Assembly: GCA_036426205.1 (NCBI GenBank)
Contig: WSYH01000656.1
Span: forward strand, 1-64,000
DNA length: 64,000 bases
Direction of reading: 5' to 3'
DNA from: Ascaphus truei
Lineage: Eukaryota; Chordata; Amphibia; Anura; Ascaphidae
Shown here piece by piece: positions 42,141-54,481 of the stretch. The first letter of the stretch is position 1. Each line of letters opens with the position of its first letter. A program made the translations under genes and the position numbers. The notes beneath the pieces are model-generated. The model did not search any database and was not told where the DNA came from. It was given only the letters and a program-made list of their open reading frames with translations.

Positions 42141-43799
42141 GGCGACACGGGCACTCGATTGTCACGATGGACGGAACTTATTAACAATTTTATATTTTTG
42201 GGGAACTAGATTGAGCATATAAATTGAGCAATATAAATTGTTATTTATTTCCTTACTAGACAGACACACGACAACCTTAGAATACACTTAATAAAAACAC
42301 TTACTGAACAGAGAAACGTGATATAATGTCCAGAAAGGTGCCAAGCATCAGAAGATTGTCCTTTAAAATGTAGTCCTTTTGCAAGGGCGCAAATTGCCAA
42401 CCCAATCCTTCTGTGAGAGTGCAAAGTCTTTTCTGGTCCATTGGGGTCTGATAGATAACCCCCAGCAATCACAGAGTCCTGACGCAGAGTTCTGTCCTTG
42501 GTTCCGATGTGATAAGACTCTTTGCGTTCCAGGATTGTGCTGCTGCTCTTGTCCGCTATTAGAAGCGTGATGGAAGTCCGCTCACATTGTAGAATGAATA
42601 ACGAAAGACAACGGGGATAGCTTGGGCAGCAGGTATATAGGGTTTGAGAGCCTATCTCCAACATGCCCACCCAATCCCCCTCGTGGGAATTTTCTCATTC
42701 CCCAATCCCTTACATGCCTACAGTTTGGTGAGTGGGCACTCTAGGGATTTCCTGTTCACACAGCGCCTGTGCAACATTACCACCTTGGCTACTTAGCATA
42801 GGTGCACTCCCCTCTTTTAAATATCCCCCTGCACCGGTCAACTCTGTGGCCACGCGGAGCTCCCACGTATACTGCCCCAGTGTCTGAAACATTTAAAGGT
42901 GACTTGCCCACATACACGGAAGCGCAGGACAGACCTCTTGGCGATTGCACTCCCCTCTTTACCTGGCGTCTTCCAGGCTAGGGTTTGTCCCCCAAGGTGT
43001 GAACTAGCCCAGGATCTCTCATTGAGCAACCATCCTGGCTATTTCACACTTGGCAGCTCTGGGGTCTTTCAACTGCAAAGCTTCCCCAGACCCAGAGGCG
43101 TTGCCTCAACGGGGGGTCTGTGAAGTTTGAGTAGGAAGTAGCCCCCAGCTCATGTATGTAAAACATTTGGTAGCTAGTTGAATATCAAAGACAGATAGAA
43201 AAAAGGCATCCTGCCTGTCCTTTTAAATCTGCCACTAAAATACACTTCATTAAAAATTTGTTTTCCCCTTATCCCACATTTATATTTTATATATGTATGT
43301 GCTTGGGATGTTACTCTTGGACTGCACACCAAATGTCAGGTTTTTAACCCTTTCCGTTCCCGAGTTATGGCTTCTTCTTGAACTGGCAATGCTGGTCTAT
43401 GGGATTCTCACATCAATTGACTTGCGGTTACGGCTTTCTCACAATAATTGACCGAGTTCGCACGCCAATTGCGAATTGCCTTTCAAGATGCGCCATTAAC
43501 CAGAACGGCGATACATTGTATCTGAGTACCACTTGAGATTGGAAACCACAAGACTTTGATTCAATTGACTCTGTGGTTACGGCTTCTAGTCTCAGTAATG
43601 GATAACTATACTTGGCAATGGAACAAAGAGACCGCGCCACGCTTATCCACTTAACTTGTGGTTTAGTGTTCGCAGCGGCATCTTGTGTCTAAAGCCGGTA
43701 ACGTCAGTGTACTGGGTTATACACTAATGCAGGCATATACACTCCTGCAAAATGGGGACAACAAGGGACAGAGGGAAAATAATACATGTTCAGTGCATG
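42141..43799. other. Anonymous stretch
   Basis: No recognisable coding sequence. Frames of up to 141 codons on the minus strand (42670-42245) have no family signature and several Cys-rich stretches. A TTGCGGTTACGGCTTCTCA/TGTGGTTACGGCTTCTAG pair near 43425 and 43565 suggests an internal duplication. Confidence 0.4.
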
Positions 43800-44632
43800 G
43801 AAAATTAACCCCTTCATCCCCAATGCGAAATAGGGGTAACCAGTCGAGGACACTGCCTTTATTAATGCGCTGATTACCCACAATTTCATTACACCGATGC
43901 CCCATACCGGGGCCTGTAACTCTGGAAGCAGTAGGTCCCTGCGCCAGAAATCAATGTGGTTCCGCTCAGGAGACCCCCTGCTCCTGTACACTATTATTAA
44001 AAATTACATTAATGCAGATTCATTACCATACCGGCAATCCGCTATGGTAATGAATTGTTGTTTATTGATATGTGTGTTTTTACTCTAGTGTAGATGTGCA
44101 GGGGGTCTCCGGTGCTGAACCGTGTTGATTTTAGGTCCGGGGACCCCCTGCTCCTGAGATACAGGCCCCGTTATGGGATGCCGGTATCTCTCTGCTTTTT
44201 TTACATCCCACGGTCCCGTGATGGGGACATTTAAAAGCAGAGGGATATCGGCACCCCATAACGGAGCCTGTATCTCGGTAAGCAGGGGGTCCCCGGACCT
44301 AAAACCAATGCGGTTCAGCACCAGGGAAGACCCCAAACACATCTACACTATGAATAACATTTTTATTAAAAAGATTTTTTTTTTTTGCCGATGTTTGCGC
44401 AGGGAGATTGTCGGATCTCTCTCTGCTGCAGGCTGATCTTAGCAGGGGAGCACTTCTCACCAAGCAGACTGTCTCGCCACTGGCAACTCGCCATGTTTGG
44501 AAATGTTGCTCTCGCAGGGATTCGCCAGGAATTCGGGCATTCCTGCATACTGCAAGGGCAACACGCAAAAAACATGGCGAGTTCAAACCCCTGCCGAAAG
44601 CACTTTTTCGCCGCTTAGTGCATGACCCACTT
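43800..44632 (+). repeat. Palindromic-family modules, copy 6
   Basis: AACCCCTTCATCCCCAATGC, GGGGCCTGTAACTCTGG, the GTGCAGGGGGTCTCCGGTGC palindrome (44094-44345) and a terminus CGCTTAGTGCATGACCCA (44613-44630). It ends close to where element A integrase code resumes. Confidence 0.65.
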
Positions 44633-44704
44633 GACTATTGTCCACCCTTGAGGATTGAAGGAATACTCTCTGGACTTTGTTGTTACTGTATCTTATACAT
44701 TTGA

Positions 44705-45478
44705 GTGCTAGGAATTGCGTCTTTTACCGCTATCTATGAGCAGAATGCCCATAGCAGATCATTCATCCCAGGTCAGCAGGTGCTTGTTCTGAAGCCCACT
44801 CGGGAGAGCAAATTAATGGCTGCCTGGTCTGGACCATACACGGTTCTCAGAACAATGAATGAGTGCAACTATGTTGTACAGCTAGATGGAGAATCAGGTA
44901 GAACTAGGACATATCACATTAACATGCTCAAGGAGTACTTGGCAAAGAGAGAGGAATCAGTGTTGGCTATCTGTAGCCCTCCGATTGGGGACCGGGCGAG
45001 CAATGCTCTGCCCGACCTCCATGGGGAAGCTAGGCAGGGGGGTACCGAGGAACAGGTAGATATCGGGTTCCAGTTAAGTGAGCAGCTGAGAGCAGAAGCT
45101 AGGAAAGTGTTAGAGCAGTATAGGGTTCTGTTCTCAGACAAGCTGGGCAGAACACATATTACAGATCATCCTGTGCTGACAGGTGATCTGCGTCCACTGC
45201 GTAAGCATGCCTACCAAGTATCTGCAGAGATGAAAGGCAGTAAAGAGGGGGAAGTGCAAGAAATGCTGGCCTTAGGGGTAATTAAACCATCTCAGAGCCC
45301 TTGGGCTTCCCCGGTAGTGGGACTACCCGCTTCTGTGTGGACTACCGGCAGCTCAATGCAGGGACGGTCTAAGATGCCTATCCCATACCCCGCATGGACG
45401 AGCTTCTGGATGAACTCGTGGGGGAAGGTATCTGACTACCATGGATTTGAGCAAAGGGTATTGGAAAAATCCCCCTGA
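44705..45478 (+). pseudogene. pol: Element A integrase C-terminus followed by reverse transcriptase start
   Basis: YEQNAHSRSFIPGQQVLVLK and WSGPYTVLRTMNECNYVV form the integrase C-terminal barrel. After a linker, LEQYRVLFSDKLGRTHITDH, ALGVIKPSQSPWASPVV and a decayed DYR region are the RT N-terminus. Integrase and RT are in one open frame in that order, the reverse of ordinary Ty3 elements and the hallmark of the Gmr1 lineage. The frame shifts near 45320 and stops at 45476. Confidence 0.85.
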
Positions 45479-46272
45479 CCCCAGAGGCTAGGGAGAAGTT
45501 AGTATTCATTACTCCGAGTGGCCTCTATAAGTTTTTGTGATGCCATTCGGGATGAAGAATGCCCCGGCTACCTTCCAACGCCTGGTCAATTGGTTGTTAG
45601 AAGGGATGCAGGGTTATGCCAGGACATACCTAGATGATATTGCGGTATTTAGTAGTTCCTGGGACTCTCACCTGGTTCATGTAGCAGCAGTGCTAGCATG
45701 GATCAGGGAAGCAGGGTTTACGTTAAAACAGACCAAGTGCTTAGTAGGGATGGCAGAGGTGTTGTATCTAGGGCACCAGGTGCGGGGAGGGCATCTGAAT
45801 TTTATCTGCAATAAAAAGTTTTGGTGCAGACCGATGCATCTGATTTTGGCATCGGTGCTGTACTCAGCCAAGTGGGGGAGGAGGGAGGAGAGCATCCTGT
45901 GGTGTACTTAAGTCGCAAGCTATTGCCCCGGGAAGTGGCTTATGCCACGATTGAGAAGTAATGTCTGGCGATCATATGGGCACTACGTAAGCTGCAGCCC
46001 TATCTACAGTATACGGTCATCCCTTCACAGTAATTACAGATCATAACCCCCTGAGGTGGTTACAGTGAGTGTCTGTGGAAAATGCTAAGCTGCTGCGCTG
46101 GAGCCTTGCCCTGCAAGAGTTTGATTTTATTGTTCAGCATAAGAAAGGTTACGAGCATGGAAATGCAGATGGACTATCCCGCAAGGACAGTCCCGTGGAC
46201 TCAATATCGTCAAAGATTGTGTGGTCAGTCAAACCGCTGTCTGGGGCAGCTGTGACGGCCCCTACACTTTGA
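45479..46272 (+). pseudogene. pol: Element A reverse transcriptase palm and RNase H
   Basis: TPSGLYKF, then MPFGMKNAPATFQRLVN (motif B), RTYLDDIAVFS with the YLDD catalytic centre (about 45629), GFTLKQTKCLVG and VLYLGHQV form the palm. QTDASDFGIGAVLSQ (about 45825-45870) starts RNase H. WSLALQEFDFIVQHKKG and GNADGLSRKD end it. Stops and frameshifts occur throughout, for example a TAA after IEK at 45959-45961. Confidence 0.85.
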
Positions 46273-46290
46273 GGTGGGGAGGTGGGGAGG
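46273..46290 (+). promoter_or_regulatory. Element A polypurine tract
   Basis: GTGGGGAGGTGGGGAGG immediately precedes the 3' LTR start, as expected for plus-strand priming. Confidence 0.75.
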
Positions 46291-47867
46291 TATGATGGTG
46301 AAAGGGTACCCAGACCATGAAATAAAGGCATTCTGCTCGGCTGGGTTCCACTGAGTCAGATAAAGTGACTTTAGAGTGTCAGTTCTGCAGCCCAGGGCTG
46401 GCTGCAGTCCTATTAATGTGTAATAACATGTCTAAAATGCACCCGCTAGGAATAAGGGGCTTCTATCACTGTTTAAAGGGTTAATTGGATAAGCATGCCT
46501 GTGGTTATAGGGTGGGGCTCGGCATTGCAACACTGTATCACTGTGTAACTGCAGACAATCAAGGGAAGCCTTAACCGTGAGCTAAATTGGTTAAGTGGTC
46601 TGCGGTCATGAAAAGATGCCGGATTGCAACAATGTTTAATGTGGTATCATCATCCAATTAAGGTCAATTGGGAAAGTGCGTCTGCAGTTATCGATTGGGT
46701 CCAGGGATTGCAACATTGCATCCCGGCCCCAAACCGCAGACCGGGGAAAGGTTAAACCACAAAACACATAACAGCCCACACATAATTAACTAGCTAACTT
46801 TTGATAGGAATGTACAAGCTCACTGATTTTTGATATGCAGGGTACTAGGGAGTAATCATTTAACCAGGTATAGTTATGATACTCTAGCATTTATTAAAAG
46901 TCATAAATGAGAAGTAGCCTTGATTTTAGTATCTTAAAGTTATAGGATCCGGGACATTTACATTTCAGCCAGGCAGGACAGCGGATACATTAAGCATTCA
47001 CTATTGTTATTTATGATCAACCATCCCAGGGATGAGTCATGCATAATGTAAGTCCAGACTTCTGAGACTCCCTGTGGAGATGACTCCAGGTGTCTGCAAA
47101 ATTCCGGGGCTTCAAGAGGTATTGACCTGGTGAAGGTGCCAAATGTCAGGAACTGTATATAAACATTTTGCCTAGCAGATGTCCGGGTATCCTGGAGAAA
47201 GGTAGACATTCTGCTGCCGTGCAAGGGGGCTTGGTCAGGTATGCTAAGCAGGTTAGGTGTGAGGTTAACGCATGACCCTTGACATACCGTGAAGCCCTTT
47301 GCCCGGCTGCAGGAACAGTTGGCAAACTTGCCATTGGGTGGGAATTTGCTTCCAACACCAAGATTGGCTGGGTATTACCCAGATAGGCTTGGGAGGGTGT
47401 TATAAGCCCGTGCAGGCGATCGCGTTTTCAACTGTGATCCATCTGAAGATATAGTGTGCGATAGAGAGACGATTCCATCACAACCAAGGATTCTACCCCG
47501 CTCCGAAAGTTCGTTAGAACTAAGGAATTATAAAGGAATTCTGCAAGGGCAGAACAAAGATATTTCTTTCGGCAGAGAAACAGGGGCGGCAAGCGGCACC
47601 CTTAGCCAAAGACAGTTTTGCGTCTCTTGTTTGCGTATCAACCCCAGTCCTGGGAATTGATACCTAGAGACTGTATTTCGTGGACTTTCCTTCTGGAAAC
47701 CATTTATTTAGTTTTAGCTCATTCCCGTATGTGTTATTTCGTGTTATTTTTTAAATCAAGCTGTGTGTGTTTCTTGTGTGAATAAATTACAATTTATTTT
47801 ATCTTACGTTTTGTTCAATCAAAGGATTGAGGTATTTTTGTGTTTTAAGCACTGGTCTCCCGTGACA
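46291..47867 (+). repeat. Element A 3' LTR (complete, about 1577 bp)
   Basis: Matches 1478-2427 and 25853-26118. The segment 47239-47601 is the only part without a counterpart in the 5' LTR and marks what was lost at the foamy junction. It ends CGTGACA and is followed by CTCAC, a near match to CTAAC before 1478. Confidence 0.85.
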
Positions 47868-48825
47868 CTCACAACAAAACGTTGTTCACTAGGCAACACA
47901 TGGATCGCGTTGATGGAGAAAAGGATATGGAATCAGTCACAATGATGTCATTAAGGTTGCGTCTTGAATGACCTTACAGGATTACAAGGTAACAAAAAAA
48001 GAAATACCGGGTGGGGCAAAGATACTACCACCCAGATAAGCCCCTTAAAACTGCACTCAAGATCTGTGAAGGGAGAGTGACCTGTCTAAATAGAGATATG
48101 CATTCAGAAACAATAATCTGGTCCTATGTGTAATGAAAGGTGAGTAACTTAAAACCAAATGTATTGGGTATACGCTAAAATAAATCGAACCCAGATTAAT
48201 ACAAAGTGCTATAAGTGCCTAAAAATAATAGGTTGTGCTATGTCCATCAAGTGAAAATGTATATCTAATGATGTTAACCGAGTGGCCAGCACAACTGGCA
48301 AAGGGTCCTGTAGAAGCACAGGTAAGTAGATACAGACAAATCTAATAACAACTTGCTGACAATGCTTCTAATAACGTCACATAAAATACTGACAGCAAAC
48401 CATGTGAATTATGAACAATGCGTCATTCTTGCGTTGAACGAATAATGAGAGCCTGCATGTATAAATTCTCAGACATCCAGTACTGGTGGTAAGTGACCAC
48501 CACTCACCCTACAGATTGCCCGTGTTACATAAAGGAACATAGATGGTAAATGGGTGAAAAAATGTGTACACATAACCCACTGACTGACAAACGTGGACAG
48601 TCCACTGATCACGTGAGATCCAGTGTAATGGATGCAGGTGGAACAAAGACTGTAAGTTCCTATAGGCTCCGCAGGAATAACAACAGTGATATACACACAT
48701 TGGCCATATAAGCATACATACATTGGCAATAATGACAGAGAACCCTGCATGTTACTAGCCCTGGCTGATGTAACTGCACACCGGGAACGGAGAGAAAATT
48801 GTGGAAGGTACATTTCCATGCATAG
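47868..48825. other. Anonymous stretch right of element A
   Basis: No recognisable gene or element end. The 124-codon minus-strand frame (48843-48469) has no family signature. Confidence 0.45.
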
Positions 48826-48925
48826 GAGATACCGGCACCCCATAACAGGGCCTGTAACTCAGGAAGTAGGGGGTCCCTGGACCTGAAATCAATGAGGTTC
48901 AGCTCCGGAGACCCCCTGCTACATT
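48826..48925 (+). repeat. Solo GGGGTC palindromic module
   Basis: GATACCGGCACCCCATAACA, GGGCCTGTAACTCAGGAAG, and AGCTCCGGAGACCCCCTGCT correspond to half of the palindromic module found at 11277-11520 and 33187-33430. Confidence 0.7.
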
Positions 48926-49159
48926 ACTGTAATGTTTAAAATTAAATAAAACCCCTGCGAACGCATGATTCAGCCTATCTCTTACTGCGCATCTATTAGA
49001 GACAGGCAGACCCCGGTAGGACTCACACAGCAGGGACCCCTGCTGTGTTAATCCGATGGGCCATTATAGTCTGCCCTGGCAAAACTAGTGAGGATAACAG
49101 GCATATCTCGAGAATCCATTTCGAGATTTGTTCCAATAACAGTCGCTGTATCTGTATAA

Positions 49160-49445
49160 ATTATTATAAATCAAGTAAGTTCGGACATCGATCTACCATC
49201 CACAGACTAACATATTGGTAGAAAGGTTTAACGAATGCTAAAGAGCATGTTAAGGAATTTTGTTGATATGGAATGAGTGTTTGGGATAAGGTTTTCCCCT
49301 TTCAACTATTTTCAGGCCTCCATGGGATTCTCCCCATTTGACCTCCTACAGTACATGTTTTCCAACCCTGGGGTATTGTAGACCTCTTAAAAGAGTCCTG
49401 GGAGGAACAGCGGTCACCTTCTAAGAATACCTTTCAATATGTGTA
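49160..49445 (+). pseudogene. Ty3/gypsy integrase fragment (later core and C-terminal part)
   Basis: TSIYHPQTNILVERFN is the integrase core segment carrying the catalytic Glu. QASMGFSPFDLLQYMF follows after frameshifts and stops. It may be the continuation of the integrase cut at 1463 by element A, since the two fragments cover adjacent, non-overlapping parts of an integrase and share orientation. Confidence 0.6.
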
Positions 49446-50939
49446 AGACTAAAGCCATATTTCTGCCGTTGCCTTGTTTTCCTCTCCTACTCCCATCCCT
49501 GACCGTCTGATGCCCCCCCATGTGTTGCATGTGTGCGTATGGGAGGGGGGTTAACAGAGGTTAGTGATGGTAATCAGGGGTAGGAGAGACCTTCCCCTTG
49601 AAAAAACTCCCCCTTTTACACCGTGTGCATTAGATTACTTCTAGTAGTGGTATGTGTACTACATCTGATTATTATTTGTGTAGAGCAGTGGCTGGTGGAG
49701 GTGGTGTTCATGGGTGTGGGGGTGGTTGGGGATTATGCTGTTGGTCTAAAATCCTGATTTATTTATATTCTGAACTGATTGAGTGGTGTCCAATCCATAT
49801 ATTCTAATTGGTAGCAGATTCACCTGATCTGAGACTAAAAATTTGAATTTAATTAATGTAAAGAGAGAGGAAATCCTTCAGTTATAATAGCATACAGTAT
49901 TTTGAGACATTTTGATATTGCACTGACCTCTTCTGTTAACTAATCTTATAACCATTACTCTTCAGATTACTCACTGGAGCCATTGATGTACTGTTCGAAA
50001 AATTGTAATTTGTAAAATGTTATTGACAAAAGATTACATGAAAATACTGTATAACTTAGTTTCTTTAAATGTTAGATGAACCCTTGAGAATAAATTTACT
50101 GTATTTGTTGTAAACTAATACTGCTGTTATATTCACATTATTTAATCTGAAATTGATTTACAGAGATATTACCTCACCGTTCTTTTGCTTGTAGCTTGTC
50201 ATATTTCATAGGGTTTCTTTTTGTTTTGCAATGCTTGGAGTTTGGCTCTGAATTAAACAACTGCACACAAAAGAAAACAATCAAATACTCTATTAAACAT
50301 CCTGGTATATTCACTAAGAAAACTATCTAATATACTGTAGATTTACTTGAGTTATATTTTTTGGAAGTTAATTTTTTCCCCCATAGCCAAAACCAGTTAG
50401 CATGCCTACCAGTTTTTTACTTAAGTTGTTTTTGTAATTTTTGGTTATAACACACTATCTACACACCATTACATAAAGCACATTTGCATATGTAATCTTT
50501 AAAATACTCAATATAAGATTGCAGGAGGTTATTTTCACGTGGGACTAAATAAAAATGCCTGCAGCCGGTACAAGCTTGTCATATCATTTTTTCAAAATAG
50601 TAATGGGACTTAATTGATTCAATTTAGAACTAGAAATGCACAGGGCTCGAATGAATGTCTTTTCACATTTCATTTGGTGAGAATCTGTCAAGCCTTCTGC
50701 AACAGTAACAACATTTCTCGTTAAATTTGACCTCTGTATACTTTTCTGGTTTGTAAAAGTTTTTCTACCAATCCAAGTTTCTTCAAACTTTATGCATTCT
50801 AATTACTACTTGATATTTGTATAAGAAATACAGTAGGTTTCAGCTGAATGTTTGCAACTTTTACTTTAGCAACATACTGTACATGGGTATAAAGAATACA
50901 TTACTATTGTCTATACTGTAAATATGCCATTTGCTTAGA
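49446..50939. other. AT-rich anonymous stretch
   Basis: No open frame, tandem repeat or element boundary that I can support. Confidence 0.5.
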
Positions 50940-51230
50940 TATCCTGATACAAAAAAAACCTGTACACTTTCTACTGCTGCGGCCAAGCTTAATCTAAAGC
51001 TTGCCCGCATTTTTCCCTGCTCTTTCGATTTTCGCGCCGGAATTGGCTGCGCGCCAGTCGCATCTTGCGGCCGCGCGCGGCCCGTTTCCCCATTCAGTGC
51101 TAATGCGCTGAACAATGGAAGCGCCTGCGGTGGTGGAAAAAAAAAAAAGCCCGCGTCTGAACGGTGTTTTAGATTACCCACGGTGGCCGCCGCTTTAGAC
51201 TCAGGGCGGCCGCCACTGTATATCTATTTG
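50940..51230 (+). other. Isolated CpG-rich island
   Basis: CpG-dense DNA (TTTCGCGCC, GCGGCCGCGCGCGG, GGCGGCCGCC) stands out in AT-rich surroundings. Short frames on both strands are composition artefacts. It could be a small GC-rich repeat or a regulatory remnant. Confidence 0.4.
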
Positions 51231-51830
51231 TAGTGATTGTTTTTTTCAAGATACATGTGAAATATGTGTCAAATGGAGCAACTTGCAAATATTTTATTCC
51301 TATAAATTTATATTATAAAATGTGTTCCTGCTCCATACAGTATGTACAGATGTAGCCAACATTATTGCAACCCATGCAATACACCTGCAGGTGAAATGGC
51401 ATTAAATCCCTGCCCCCTTTCTTTTACAGCTGATTCAAAACAATAGACACTTCTTCAGCTGCTGCATTGTGTATGTCCCACTGCAGCACGCCATGGGATA
51501 GAGTAACATTGACTACAATTATATGAAGAGAACAGTGTCGGATTTGCATTAGGCCCGGGCCTATGGTGGCAAACATTTTTTGGGAGGGTCAAAAATGCTC
51601 GCCCCCATATAAATTTGCCACGCTATCGGGCCTGATGGGAATGCACTTACATGTGGTGGCCACAGGGCTGCCAACAGAAATCGTGGGGCCCGGGACAAAC
51701 ATTTTGAGCAGCCCCCCTATATTGGCGGTATTGCCTGCCGCCCCCCCCCCCTTTTCACACCTTACAAGCCCCCTCTCTTCCCCCCCTCTTCTATGTATTT
51801 CTCTCCCTTCCGTCTCACCCCCTCTCACGC
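51231..51830. other. Anonymous stretch before the minisatellite
   Basis: No gene visible. It contains ATGTAGCCAACATTATTGCA near 51351 and a C-run at 51741. Confidence 0.4.
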
Positions 51831-53350
51831 CTCACATGTATTTCTCTCCCCTGCGTGTCACCAACTCCTGTAGGGCCCCTCTTCCCCCTCACCAACTCCT
51901 GTAAGGCCCCTCTCCCCCTCACCAACTCCTGTAGGGTCCCTTCCTCTCCCCTCACCGACTCCTGTAGGACCCCTCTCCCCCCTCACCAACTCCTGTAGGG
52001 ACCCTCACTCCCCTCACCAACTCCTGTAGGGCCCCTCACCCCCGTCACCAACTCGAGTAGGGTCCCTTCCTTCCCCCTCACCAACTCTTGTAGGGCCCCT
52101 TCCTCCCCCCTCACCAACTCTTGTAGGGCCTCTCTGCCCCCTCACCAACTCCTGTAGGGCCCCTCTCCCCCCACCTCACACTCCTATAAGACCCTCTCCC
52201 CCTCACCTACCTCCGTAGGGCCCCTCTCCCCCCTGACCAGTCCTGTAGGACCCCTCTCCCCCCTCAACAACTTTTGTAGGGCCCCTCTCCCCCCCTCACC
52301 TCCTCCTGCTCTCCTGCTCCAGCACAGACAGCCTCTTCCTGTCGCGATATCTGCTGCTGTGATTCCAAGGCCATTTTTCACACTCACCAACTCCTGTAGG
52401 GTCCCTTCCTCCCCCACACAACTCTTGTAGGCCTCTCTCCCCCCTCACACACTCCTGTAGGGTCCCGTCCTCCCCCCTCACAAACTCTTGTAGGGCCTCT
52501 CTCCCCCCCTCACACACTCACTTGTAGGGTTCCTTCCTCCCCCTCTCCAACTCCTGGAGGTCCCTTCCTCCCCTCTCACCAACTCTTGTAGGGCCCCTCT
52601 CCCCCTCACTCCTCCGTGCTCAAGCACAGACAGCCTCTTCCTGTTGCATCTCGCTGCCTGTGGCTTCCAGGCCCCTCTCCCCATCACCAACTCTTGTAGG
52701 GCCCCTCTCCACATAACCAACTCTTGTAGGGCCCCTCTCCCCCCTCACCTCCTCCTGCTGTCCTGCTACAGCACAGACAGCCTCTTCCTGTTGCGATCTC
52801 TGCTGCCTGTGGCTTCCAGGGCCCCTCTCCCCCCTCACCAACTCTTGTAGGGCCCCTTCCTCCCCCCTCACCAACTCTGTAGCCTCTCTCCCCCCTCACC
52901 AACTCCCGTAGGGTCCCTTCCTCCCCTCTCACCAACTCTTGTAGTGGCCCTTTCACCCCTCACCTCCCCCCTCACCTCCTCCTGCTGTCCTGCTCCAGCA
53001 CAGACAGCCTCTTCCTTTCATGATCTCTGCTGCCTGTGGCTTCCAGGGCCCCTCTCCCCCTCACCAACTCTTGTAGGGCCCCTCTCCCCCCTCACCTCCT
53101 CCTGCTGTCCTGCTCCAGAACAGACAGCCCCTTCCTGTCGCGATCTCTGCTGCCTGTGGCTTCCAGGGCCCCTCTTCCCCCTCACCAACTCTTGTAGGGC
53201 CCCTTCCTCCCCCCTCAGCAACTCTTGTAGGGCCTCTCTCCACCCTCACCAACTCTTGTAGGGCCCCTCTCCCTCCTCACCACCTCCTGCTGTCCTGCTC
53301 CAACACAGACAGCCTCTTCTAGTCACGATCTCTGCTGCCTGTGGCTTGCA
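51831..53350 (+). repeat. Pyrimidine-rich minisatellite with a higher-order unit
   Basis: The basic unit is about 30 bp (CTCACCAACTCCTGTAGGG plus CCCCTCTCCCC). A second, longer block (CTCCTGCTGTCCTGCTCCAG, ACAGACAGCCTCTTCCTGT, TCTGCTGCCTGTGGCTTCCA) recurs near 52305, 52610, 52750, 52970, 53095 and 53285. Frames over it are repeat artefacts. Confidence 0.85.
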
Positions 53351-54481
53351 CCTTCCACACACTGCTGCTGCCTGAAGCCCGAGTCCGGCGCAGTGCACGT
53401 GGTAAGGAGGTGCACGCTGCTCTCAGGGGTCAATGTGCTACAAGCGCGCGGAACGCTTTTTAAAAATTTAAATAACTGGCACCCGGCCGCGCAGGGGGCC
53501 CGGGTGGCCGGGCCCCCCTGACTCACGGGGCCTGGGACGCCAGTACCCTTTGTACCCCCCTGTTGGTGGCCCTGGGTGGCCGCTCCTTGCTTCCGGTGCC
53601 CTCCTTGATTTGAATCCCAGCGTCAAAAGCCAATGCAGACATCACCAATGTGACGTCAAATTACGTTATGATGTCACATTACCATGGCAACGCGGCACCA
53701 TGTGCCATCACATTGGTGACGTCCAAGACATCATTTGATGCTGGGATTTGAATGGAGGCGGAGGGCAGCAGATAAGAAGTGGCCACCACATGTAAGTGTC
53801 TAGGGGCAGCAGATTTTGAAATCCACCTCTGAATGTAAAGCATGGTATTTAGGCTTCTAACCTACAACTATATATCTGTTGCTGAATATAAGGGAGGTTA
53901 ACACCCCCTTGGACCTGGTAGATTGAATTGTTTCATTATAATGATGCAATTGTTCCAAGTAACTTCTGAAAAAACAAAAAATGTTCAGTGGAACTCTCAT
54001 TTCCTGTAAGTTCCCCCAGAAATGTACAAAGAATACCTATCAAAAGCATAGGTGTTGAAAGAGGTGGCCCCTATTATAGCACTCCCAATTGTTGTAATGA
54101 TGATAATATTAAAAATAATGCCTTTATTAGTATAATATAGTAAAATAATAGTGGACTAATAAACACAAAATGTATCACTTTGCCATGTAGTGTCTCTGTA
54201 CTAAGCCATATAAGTATAACGGGCTATTGTATACAGGTAGGACAGTAGTGCTAAACCTCCTGCCGCACAGTTGAACTGAATGGCTATAGCTCTGTATTTT
54301 TCTAAAAGCGAAGATCGCCACTAGATGGGAGTATAGTAACGTTAGTATTCTCAGTTAATCTGAGTATGACTGTTCCCAATGGCATAAGGCGATAATCGCC
54401 ACTGACTGAGTGTGTGATATCAATTATTTAAAACTAACAAAGATTAGAGGGTGGGAGCATATTAGTGCCTCAACTCTCCAA
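53351..54481. other. Repeat-derived stretch with an inverted pair
   Basis: TTTGAATCCCAGCGTCAAAA (53610) and TGATGCTGGGATTTGAATGG (53736) are inverted partners around CACCAATGTGACGTCA/TCACATTGGTGACGTC, a hairpin of about 150 bp that may be a small MITE. The rest is anonymous. Confidence 0.5.

Noticed and set aside
42245..42670. 141-codon minus-strand frame as a gene
   Set aside because: No start context, domain or conservation evidence; moderate length only.
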